A stretch of 64,000 nt of DNA from Pyricularia pennisetigena. Lineage: Eukaryota > Ascomycota > Sordariomycetes > Magnaporthales > Pyriculariaceae. The notes under the pieces are model-generated. The model searched no databases, was not told where the DNA came from, and saw only the letters and a program-made list of their open reading frames with translations. Made by a program: the position numbers and the translations under genes. The stretch is from NCBI RefSeq assembly GCF_004337985.1, contig NC_043742.1:1536176-1600175 (forward strand). The letters are read 5' to 3'. Each line of letters starts with the position of its first letter. Position 1 is the first letter of the stretch. Shown piece after piece: positions 36,100-45,689 of the stretch.

Positions 36100-37420
36100 C
36101 TTATTTTATTTTAACTTTAAACAACTGGTACATTTGGTTTATATTAAAATTATAAACCGCAATGTTTTTCGCCCAATTATGCACTTTAATGGCCAAATGG
36201 GTTACTAGGGAATACCAGTATCGATATATTATATAGTAAAATAAACTACGTAATATTTAAAATTGTTAATCGTATATTTAAATAATTATCCTATATAACC
36301 ATTTGTAATTTACCAATTCAGTTATTTTAGTTTGATTTAAATTGGCCGTTTCACCAAAATACGCGGTTTTGTGGCGGATTTGGCGCATTATATAACCAAA
36401 TTTAAAAAAAGTTTCAGGTAAAATACCTTTTCCAAACCTGTAGAAAATTTGGCGGACAAATTAACTCGTTTTACCTTAATAAGTGTATTGTTTATATAAC
36501 AATGCAATAACCATTTTTTCCCATTTTTGCATTTTAAATTCGGCCTTTTTAATGGGAATTTGAAAAAACGCCTTAAAAGCATCCTTTAAATTATTTAAAT
36601 CCTCCACATTTTCCCAATTCTCGTCGTCGATTGGGGCAGGGGTGCGGGATTTTAAACCGAATTTAGATTGCAGGTTTTTCCAATACTGGTTACAAAATTT
36701 CCTGGATAATTACATTTAATAATTACCACGTTATTTTGGTATTAAAAAAAATTATATATAATAATTATTTATTTTTTGGTAATAAAATCAGCTTTAAGCT
36801 TATTTTCCATTTCCTTTCGTACAAATTCAGTAAACGCAAGGTATTTCTGTTCGCTCCCCAATTTGGATTTTTAACGAAATAATGCGGTATTAAAACGTTT
36901 GCGTGCGCGGTCTATTATTAGTGTAAATTCGTCGCCATTTTCTGTTTGCGTTTTCAGCCTTTTATTGCGATCGCGCGATTTGTGGGCTTTTTGTCCTATT
37001 TTTTCGTCGTTTTTGCGTTTGCGGGCTAAAAATTGTTAATTTTTAAATTAAAACTGAAATACATTTTTTAAAGTGAAAATGTTTACCTATATTTGCAAGT
37101 AATAACAATATTTAAAAATAATTAATTGTTCCAAATGTAGCAAAATTGTAATTAAAATTTGAAATTGAAAATTTTGGTTAAAATTCAAATTTTTGTTGTT
37201 TTAATAAATTTAATCAATTTGATAAAATAAAAACATTTTGCGTTTGGATTCCCAATTTGGTTACCCCATATTTAATTTGTTTGCATTTTACCCAATTAAA
37301 TTTAACGCCGTTGTTAAAATTTTCCACGCTAAACCTAATTAAATTTAAATTAAATAATACCCCGCTTTTATTTATTTTTTCGCAATTACCCAAAAAAAAT
37401 TCGGCTTTTAACACGACCAT
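36100..37420 (-). pseudogene. Decayed unrecognised gene inside hAT element
   Basis: Minus-strand pieces from an ATG at 37420 keep non-random composition: a start MVVLKAEFFLGNCEKINKSG; a basic segment near 37000-36930 (KSRDRNKRLKTQTENGDEF); LAFTEFVRKEMENKLKADF near 36840; and QYWKNLQSKFGLKSRTPAPI near 36680-36630. In-frame stops break it. The FVRKEMEN and YWKNLQSKF spacing is faintly like Myb/SANT-type DNA-binding domains of transposons, but this is weak. It starts divergently from the second H3-like gene, copying the layout of transposase and H3-like gene 1. Confidence 0.35.
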
Positions 37421-37554
37421 TTATCCGCACCAATTCTTTTTTGTTTTTATTTTTCGTTATCCACCATTCGCATTACCTGTAACCATTTTTCGTTACCATT
37501 TTTGTTTTTATTAAAAGATTTATCGCCAGGTTATTCTTAATTAATTTAGTTAAA

Positions 37555-38060
37555 ATGGCTCCTCGCGCCCAAATTCCCCGTTCGATTGCAGGTAAAAAAC
37601 CTTAAACCTTTCCTTAATTTACATAAAAGGTTTTAAAAAAAAATATACCAATGGGTAAGCAGGGGCAAAATCGCCGGTTTAAACCTGGTAATAAATTTTA
37701 TCCATTTTCTATTTTACAATTATATATTAATTCCATTTTAATAATTGCTTTACGCGAAATTAAGCGGTACCAAAAAACCCCTAAACTATTCGTCCCTAAA
37801 GCTCCTTTCCGACGCCTGGTACGGGAATTGGTTTAAAATTATAAATATGGTTTTCGCTTCCAATTAATCGCTTTTATGGCTTTGCAAAAAACAGCAAAAT
37901 TTTTTTTTATTATTTTTTTTACAGGTAAAAACCCTTTATTATAACCATTTTATATAACCATTTTAATATTATTTAACTACCAATTTCTGCGTTATCTACG
38001 TTCGCCGTATTATTATCCAAATTAAAAATATATATTTCGTTAAATATATTTTAAATATTA
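37555..38060 (+). pseudogene. Histone H3-fold gene 2 (H3-like loop length), decayed
   Basis: A short first exon candidate MAPRAQIPRSIAG starts at 37555 and ends at a GTAAAA donor. Later come RRFKPG (about 37675), an intron-like break, then ALREIKRYQKTPKLFVPKA and PFRRLVREL (37746-37833), one stop, YKYGFRFQ, FMALQKTAKFF, and after another intron-like break CVIYVRRIIIQIKNIYFVKYI. This follows H3 from alpha-N to alpha-3. Between RLVRE and ALQKT there are 17 residues, the canonical H3 spacing. The phrase KPG before ALREI is as in H3 and CENP-A proteins. Stops and lost splice sites show it is dead. It shares the upstream motif ATTTATCGCCAGGTT with gene 1. It lies within the hAT element and is divergent from another decayed gene. 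Confidence 0.65.
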
Positions 38061-38211
38061 TAAATAAATGGATATACCCCCAATATTCCAACCAAAAAGA
38101 TTTTTAAATAGCTGGTTATTTCCGCATTGGCCCCAAAAATAAAAAGTTTATATCCCCATTACCCGTCGCTTTAATTTTATTTGGTCCTAATAATTAAAAC
38201 CCATTACGCCC

Positions 38212-38455
38212 TATATTGAAATTCCCAAAAATTTCCAAAATAGCGAAAATTCCGTTACCTGCCAAACCTGCAGGTAAAAAACCTGCCAAAACTACTGGTA
38301 AAACACTCCCCAAAACTACTGGAAAAAATTTACCGCAATTAATTATTATTGCAAATTCGTCGTTTTCGTTTTCGTTTGCGGATTCGACTTTTTTTTCGTT
38401 TTTGTTTTTTTTACCTAACAATATAGGTGAAAATAATTATAAAAACGAGGAGGAA
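38212..38455 (+). pseudogene. Lys/Pro-rich remnant reading into the 24-bp minisatellite
   Basis: The frame at 38216-38485 starts MKFPKISKIAKIPLPAKPAG, continues KKPAKTTGKTLPKTTGKN, has a hydrophobic Phe/Ser-rich break and then enters the acidic and basic repeat. The first part resembles a histone-type basic tail in composition only. Whether it belonged to the H3-like gene 2 transcript or to another gene cannot be told. Confidence 0.3.
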
Positions 38456-38458
38456 AAA

Positions 38459-38618
38459 CAGGATAAAAAACTGGATAAAAAATAGGATGAAAAACTGGAT
38501 AAAAAATAGGATGAAAAACTGGATAAAAAATAGGATGAAAAACTGGATAAAAAATAGGATGAAAAACTGGATAAAAAATAGGATGAAAAACTGGATAATA
38601 AATAGGATAAAAAACAGG
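38459..38618 (+). repeat. 24-bp coding-type minisatellite, about 6 copies
   Basis: Unit GGATAAAAAATAGGATGAAAAACT (24 bases). Read in the frame of the preceding Lys-rich remnant it gives an eight-residue Asp/Glu/Lys repeat with a TAG in each internal unit, while the outermost units keep CAG. This fits one C-to-T change spread by repeat amplification or conversion. Confidence 0.8.
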
Positions 38619-38894
38619 AAAAACAGCAGGATAACCAGGTTAATTTTATTAACCCTAACACGGATATGGAAAATATTAATTGAATTGTGTAAAAAACAAA
38701 ACAATGGGTTTGAAAGGAGGGATAATTATTTAAGATAATTACTATAATTTCCCTCCCATTATATTGCGTTGTTTTTAATTTTAATATTTGTTAATCGATG
38801 GTTACATTAATGGATACATTTTATTTATTAACTATTTATCCCAATTTTAACAAAAACGTTTTTTTTTACATTGTTATCCCTTTTTAATCGCTTT

Positions 38895-39059
38895 AGCACG
38901 AAAACCCGCGGGCTACCCAATTCGGGTTAAGCCCGCCAGCCCGCGGGCCCCCATTTACCCGCCAAGAAAACCCGTGGGCCATTACGGGCCCCCGCCAAAA
39001 GCCCATGGGTTGGCGGGCCGGGCTGGGCTAAACCTGTTTTCGGGTTTTGGCAGGCCTTA
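38895..39059. repeat. GC-rich subterminal motif cluster, right end of hAT
   Basis: AAACCCGCGGGC, CCCGCGGGCCCCC, AAAACCCGTGGGCC and related motifs mirror the left end. The cluster ends with the terminal inverted repeat and the GACTAGGG duplication at 39060-39067. Confidence 0.7.
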
Positions 39060-39067
39060 GACTAGGG

Positions 39068-41745
39068 AAGGTTGACCTTTTGATAATATTCACCCAAAAC
39101 AATTACCACTGGTAAAACCCAGAATTATAAAACGCTGGAACGAGCTGATTAGTTTACACTGAAGTACCAACGATAGTTATACCCTTTTATCCAAGAATAT
39201 TATTTATTTGGCATGCGCTCATGTTTTTATGTACATGCAGCGGCTCCAGGTAAGCAAGAACAGTGGTTCTTGAAATGGATAGGCATGACTCGTTAAGAAG
39301 AACTGTATGTAGGACAGTAGGAGTAGTTTGCTCATTTTCTTTATGCACCTGATAAGTTGCATAAAATGTACTAATCTACTACATTATGCCGCAAGGTACA
39401 AACGAGTGCAGCTGACCATAGTTTAACAAAGAACCAAATAATTGTAATTATTTATGTATACTTAGTTATGTGTAAATATAATATTACTTCAATTCCTCAA
39501 GTATGAGGATGGGGATAAGAGCTGTTTTTTTTTTCGGAGAAATCTCCAGCTTACAACCCTCGACTTGCAATTTGACAGCATAACTGCTCAAACTTTTAAG
39601 CTTCTTGTTTATTCCTAGAAAAAGAGCGAAACTATCAAAACCCTCAGTATCCAGGGTAGCTAGACCAATAAGATTTCAACAAAGCTTACACTCTTATAGG
39701 AACTCACTCTATTGAATCAACACCGATCGGATATGATGTTATATACTCGTGGGATGAATGCTGCCCCAGTGACCTCTACATGCACATCGACGTTACCGAA
39801 GCACATTGCTTCATTGATCACAGCTGATGACTTGGCCGAGTTCCCTTTTTGTTTGCTCAGATGTGTCTAGTGAAACGAAAGCTGCCACTTGTTGCTGCAT
39901 GTTACGTGAGCACAACCGCACTGATGCTTGTCATATATTAAAGTAACGACGGTCGCCCGAGTGGCAGTTCGAGCATTGGCTGGTGGTTATGTATCACTCC
40001 TTTAGAAGGTAGATCTTGTTTCTGACTTGGGTCAGTCATTAGCATAGTCCCAACCATTATTTGTTACACCAATACCCTTGGGCATGCGGGACATGTTGCA
40101 GCGTCCATATTTGTTTTGGGGCCCAGTAGAGTTCGAAAAGGTCGTCGGTTATAGAAGAACGAAGTAGCGATTATTTCGCCGAAGCAAAACGCTAAATCAC
40201 CGTATATTTAATTTTACATTTCGTTTATTCTTTTTCGCTACAAAGGGCGTAATAGCTGCGGAACTGTATATATTATCGGTACAAAGGTAATAGCAAAGAG
40301 CCCATATTAAATTGAGAAAAATAAATTTTAAAACGCACACCCGACATATATGTTGGGCTGCTTATCTTGACTCGGCGTCCCTGAAATGGTCATATCGCTC
40401 TCGACTTTAATATTTTGCAATTACTTGATTTGCTTTTTGGTATACACCATATGTACTCCGTTTGTAGCCCTGAGCAAGCGTCTCTTAAAGCTACCACTTA
40501 CCCGCTAATAACATTGATATTTATAGAAACGTCTTAAATTTGAGATGTTCAAATATTTATGCTTCAAGTATAGAAAACAATATATTAAATGGCCAGTCCA
40601 GCTGTGCCTGTAAAGCGTTTTGAAAAGTGTTTAATAATATATATTTATTATATCCGCTAATAACGCAAAGTTACTACCATTAAAAGCTTATCAACCTTTG
40701 AAAAACAAAGTTTCATTGCGATTGAAAAGTGTTTTTTAATTTAATTATACAATGAAGAATCAATATCTCAAAATGGAATTCCTTACTTGTTAAAGTTTTT
40801 GTTTAATCTCAACATTCAATAATATTAACACGTTTGACGCACGTTAGGAAAAGCACATGTTGCCTTCTAAAGAGAACAGTCATTAAGCTTAAATAATAAA
40901 TATATAGAGCTGCTTACCGCTTTCCCCCAAAAACTGTCCAAATTACCCAGTGTACGAAACCGGGCTTAAAATACTTTTCAAAGTTGTAAATTGTAACTAT
41001 CAGTTTAATATCATGAAAATACTGTAAGTATAAATGAATATATGCTTAGCCTTCCTCCTTTAATGTTATACTTAGCCCCTGTCTAGCAACTTCTAGCGTG
41101 TTGGTGAGTACCAGGAGCAAACACTAATCTTGAATATACAAGGAAATAAGTTTAAAAATTATGATATCATAAGCGTTAGTAATGCTTTAACTTAAAACGC
41201 TTTTTTAACGGCTTCAACGATAATAAAATACTTAAATTTGGCTTCCGCCGCGGGCAGGGCTTTGGCAAATCATTAATAATTTCTTGTTAGAAGTCTCGTA
41301 AATTGAAATTAATGGGTGTAAAACATTGCGAAGAAGGTTTGTGCAAAAACAATTATACCGCCATTGAAACTTTAATTTGTTACTTTTATTACTACATTGC
41401 ACCCGTATATAAGTATTGAATGCGTTTGTAGGAAGACAAGTAGATTCCACCATCTTAGGCATTTTATATCAAAACACAAAACGAAATATAAAGTAATCTA
41501 ATTTGCGGCTATTGAGCTTCCTACCGAATTCAAATCACCGCCTATTTTAAATTTAATAAAGCAAAAATGAAACCAAGCGAATGAACGGGGAAAGTCCCCA
41601 GGCAAATGTATAATAACAAAAAGCGCCGAAAAGTACAGCCTTCCGCACAGTCTAAAAAGCTGTTCTGGTAATAACTTTCTTTATCACGTTAATACCATGA
41701 TTTTTTGAAACCGTAACGCACGATAACGAAGGTGGCGCCCGTTGG
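39068..41745. other. AT-rich intergenic region, no gene seen
   Basis: About 2.7 kb right of the hAT element carries no frame with recognisable motifs. Composition is less extreme than inside the element. I found no clear repeat or RNA gene. Confidence 0.5.
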
Positions 41746-42313
41746 TTAATTTCGGCCTGTTTTCGACTTTCTTCTACGAGGGTATCCGGTGTCCCAATCG
41801 TCGTCAGCGCCGGGGTGATCATCATCGTCGTCGTCGTCGCCCTCCTTCCTATTCTTATGCCCGCCGCGCAAATGTCCATATTGCGGAACTCCCTTCACAT
41901 TGGCAGGTGAACGAGGCTGAAGGTGGTGCTCATTGGCCAAAGCTCGGCGTGTCTTTGGCCTTCTCCTACGAGGGTATCCGGTGTCCCAATCGTCGTCAGC
42001 GCCGGGGTGATCATCATCGTCGTCGTCGTCGCCCTCCTTCCTATTCTTATGCCCGCCGCGCAAATGTCCATATTGCGGAACTCCCTTCACATTGGCGGGT
42101 GAGCGAGCCTTGGATAAATTAGCAATTTTGAATGTTATATAACCGGAGCGGTTAAAAAGAAATTTCATCACAATGCTGAATTTGGTTTTGTTAGGTACTT
42201 ACGGATAAAGCGTCACTCCGAACGTGCAAATTGGTGGAAACTTCCTCACCAGCGGGCGTTATCGTGGCAATGGCGCCGATGAGGAAAAACGGGAAGAAAA
42301 ATTGAACACGCAT
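41746..42313 (-). CDS. Secreted repeat protein with two 64-residue Asp-rich repeats
   Basis: Exons 42313-42203 and 42108-41746 join in phase 0 (intron 42202-42109) to 157 residues. A signal peptide (MRVQFFFPFFLIGAIA) is followed by two tandem copies of a 64-residue block. Each block has SPANVKGVPQYGHLRGGHKN, a run of seven Asp, HPGADDDWDTGYP, and a basic stretch ending RRRR or RRRK; the last copy is shorter. The DNA repeat has a 192-base period (41775 and 41967 are equivalent) and is nearly identical. Clusters of Arg between the repeats could be Kex2 cleavage sites that release the blocks. I do not recognise the family. It lies in AT-rich sequence but has no stop codons, so it is probably live. 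Confidence 0.7.
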
Positions 42314-45300
42314 TTTATAATTGGGGATAAAAAAGGTTTGAATAATAAAATAGTTCAGCTGTGAAATGTTCAATGGAATAAAAAAAAAGCCACAGGTAAT
42401 GCGTGTATTGGGTTCCAAAGTAAGTTTATATATTTGAGTGGTAGGTGCGGAAGCTAATATAACGTCCTAGCCGCATTTAATAGCCGACTTAATAATATAA
42501 AAACAATAACGCTATATATTCCCCACTAATGGTTAAATTTACGGGATCCCACATATAAAAGCATTGGGCTAAGAAGTATAATTCTTTGGCCAGTGCGATC
42601 GTACGACTTAGACTTTGAAAATGTGCGTATTAATAGTTTATTTTATAGTACCTGTATTTATTATCCCTTTATTAAAGACCAAAGATGTCATGAGGGTGGT
42701 AAGTTGGTGGAATATAATGGCTATCGCACTTGGGTATTAAATGTCGTTGTAATTTAGGAGGTGCCCGTGCGATCCGAATGCTTAATCTCGGAGGCACCCG
42801 TTGATTAACATGGCCCTTTTTTTCCTCTCGTTCCGATCAATTGCAATTATTCCCCTATGCATGTGAAAAAAACAAACAGAAAAAAGCAACAAAATATATC
42901 GATTCGCATTACTTGGTTATTCCACTCTGGGTTTCTAAGCTAAAACGAGGTTTATAATTACAAACACTAATATTAAAAGGCCTGATATAACACGAATAAT
43001 CGCATTAATCGGGATAGGTTTGCGAATTTAAAAGCCTTTTTAGGGGTTAACGGCCGCATTAAAAATAAATCTTCGGCCTCAGACAGTGCATTAAATGTAA
43101 TATATTAATTCTAAGCCCCTACAGTTAATAATTGCGTTATTAACGCCGTCGTGAAGCTTTGGAGCTCCGGGCGCCGGCAATTAGCGTTCGCGGTATAAAC
43201 CGATTTCTTCCAACTCACCGAACAGGAGCTTTGGTTAAAATGTAAAGCCCTAGGTGGTTTGACTTAATGTTTCGCCACGGAGGAAAGACCAAGGTGAGGT
43301 TAAGGCCAAAATGAACGATTACGTCGGCAGATGAAAATGCAAAAATGGGTTCGCATATGTGCTTATACATCAAAAAAGGCCGGACAGCACCATAGCTTCA
43401 ACGATCAGTATGCAGTATTGTGTCGCTTCTTTTATGTTTATATAATATTCGGTGGCAGAACGTTTGATTTCATATATATGGTTTTAACTAAGGCAATACT
43501 GTATAACCCTGTTTAAAACTTCAGCGGAATTGCCTATTAACTCAGCGAAAGCTTTCAAGGCCGAATATTACATATTTAATGTTCAACTGTCCATAGATGC
43601 GAAAAGTATCTTCGAATGAATTCAAAATCTCCAAAAAAAAAGAACTTTTAAATTACGTCGGGCCCCAAATATACGACACCGAGAGGCAAACTATCAGACT
43701 TCGGGGCTCGAGGGAACAAGGCCCGTCGAGAAATCGAAGTATAATAAACACAGATGTTTTCCCGCTACAAATCCAAAAAGGACCCATTATCAATGTTTGA
43801 AGTAATAGAAGTTTTGGCAATTGATTTGCATATCAAATAAGTATCATTTAAAATATTTAGCTGACCATAACAACGGGGAGTAAAGCCAGAAAGTAAAAAG
43901 GAACGGCCAATTGATTTTGAATAATATACATTGTATAAGTGGCAGATAAACAAACCATAAAGCGGACGATTTGGATTCGACAAAAAGAGTTGTAACTTCA
44001 TTAGTAGCTTTGTTATCAACCCCAAATGGTCCCTGCAGTTTTCGGGCGGGGCCCGGCGGAAGCTGAATAATTCAAAACTGCACTTATGTACACTTGGCCC
44101 AAACAAAGATATATTCGTCAAATTTGGCTAATGGCGGTAAACTCTAGCAAGCCGAAGCACAAACACCAATACAGTGCCCACAGTCGGTCACGTAATCGCC
44201 TTGAAATGAAGAATCCTTGGTCCGGCACACCAGTGCCCATTTGCAAGCAGCTTTCAAGACAGGCGCGAAACTGCGACGAAAAGGAAATTAACAATAAGCC
44301 CGACCATCAGAATTTACGAGGAAGTCCCCGTTATTCAAAGCTTACATCCACCACTATTTTTGGGCAGAATATAAGAAGGTTTTCAAAACCGCTTGCCAAC
44401 CCCGTCGCCATCTTGTTGACAAAAGCATTGCCGCAAATTTCAGCGCGGAAATTAAAAAGTCAAGCTAAGATTTCCCTGCATTCTTTAGCTTTAAAAATAG
44501 AGTGCATGGCAACAACGCGTTTAATAATATAAAGTTATAAATACAAAAATGCCGACTAAGTTCCTAGGAGATATTATTCCCCAGGCCTTTCTTTGGCCAT
44601 TTTATAAAAACAAAAAGCGGTCCGTCCCGATTTAAATTAAGGAATTTGAGCCAGAACGATTTGATATTTGCGCAAGGCCTTGATCCAATAAAAATAAACT
44701 AATACTGGTCTTTGATACTTTTCCCACTTGCAAATAAACGAATACCTATCTTTTTAAAACGAAAATGGCTAGACTTTTCTAGTTTCTATCGGCAAGCCCC
44801 TCGAGGAATACATGGCCAGAACGCTTGCCACAATAATTCGGAAAACTTATACTCGACCGCCTGGCGAATTTCATGGACGTACTGTGTGAAGCGATTCACT
44901 AAACCACTTAAAATAGGACCCATACGCACTGCAATCGCCGTATTGGACTTGGGCCCCTTACGCTCCTGACGCCAGCCGACCCTGACCGGTATACGGTCCT
45001 GATTACGGACTGGTGGGCAATTATATGGAAAACAAGATTTTTGCAAAGCGCCAGATTGGGAAAAGAATGCACGAAACCGACTTATTCCAGTCTCACGGCG
45101 GGTTTGCTTCGTGATACACCGAATCGGTTAAACGGTAAATGTAACAGAATTTAAGATTTACTATCAAGGATTTGGACCTAAGGTAGGTACTAAATGCTAT
45201 TATTTGGGAGCAGCCAAAGCGACGTGCAAAAAGGAAACGCACAAGAGCAAACAAAATTTACACCTTTCCCACCATTTTTCCGTAGCTTTAATAGAATCTA

Positions 45301-45689
45301 AAATACATGGCTTTAAAATTACTAATCCATTCTATGAAATATTTTTACGTTTAAGATAGAAAGAAATAATATTCAATCCTTGCCCCAAGTATAGAAACAA
45401 CCGCCTAATTCAAATCAAAATTTAATAACAGATATCACTATACAAATCTTTTTCATTCGAACGCAAATTTATTTTTCCGCTGAAACCGCGGTGGCGCATG
45501 ATTGATTATTTATTCTATTTTTATTTTCATTTTCATTTTTATATTTCTTTTGTTTCATGAAAAGGCCATAAAAGGCGAAGCTGTGGTGTTTATTCCTCGG
45601 AAAATAAAATACTGCTGATGGTTCCTTTTTTTCTTTTTTTTTTTTTTAAAAAAAAAAACCCCATGTTTTCTTTTATGAATTAATATACA
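42314..45689. other. AT-rich region with decayed sequence
   Basis: About 3.4 kb contains only short frames with no family match (for example plus-strand 44086-44532 and minus-strand 45046-44786). Sequence looks like old, mutated DNA between two secreted-protein loci. Confidence 0.45.

Larger units (their letters stand above)
21111..39059. mobile_element. hAT-superfamily DNA transposon, 17.9 kb with nested insertion (about 8.3 kb without)
   Basis: The left end TAAGGCATTCCAAAACCC matches the reverse complement of the right end, TAAGGCCTGCCAAAACCC, at 16 of 18 positions. The ends are flanked by the exact 8-bp duplication GACTAGGG. Inside are a decayed hAT transposase (BED finger, NGWTSP region and C-terminal dimerisation motif) on the minus strand, and two decayed H3-fold genes on the plus strand. 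The interior is strongly AT-rich with RIP-type stops, while both subterminal 150-170 bases are GC-rich and full of CCCGYGGG-like motifs. A second element at 22848-32515 is inserted in the transposase. The copy looks immobile in itself, though the termini may still be recognised by a related active transposase. Confidence 0.88.

Noticed and set aside
38216..38485. Histone H1 or H2B-like Lys-rich tail
   Set aside because: Similarity is only compositional (Lys, Pro, Thr); no histone fold follows, so I kept it as an unassigned remnant.
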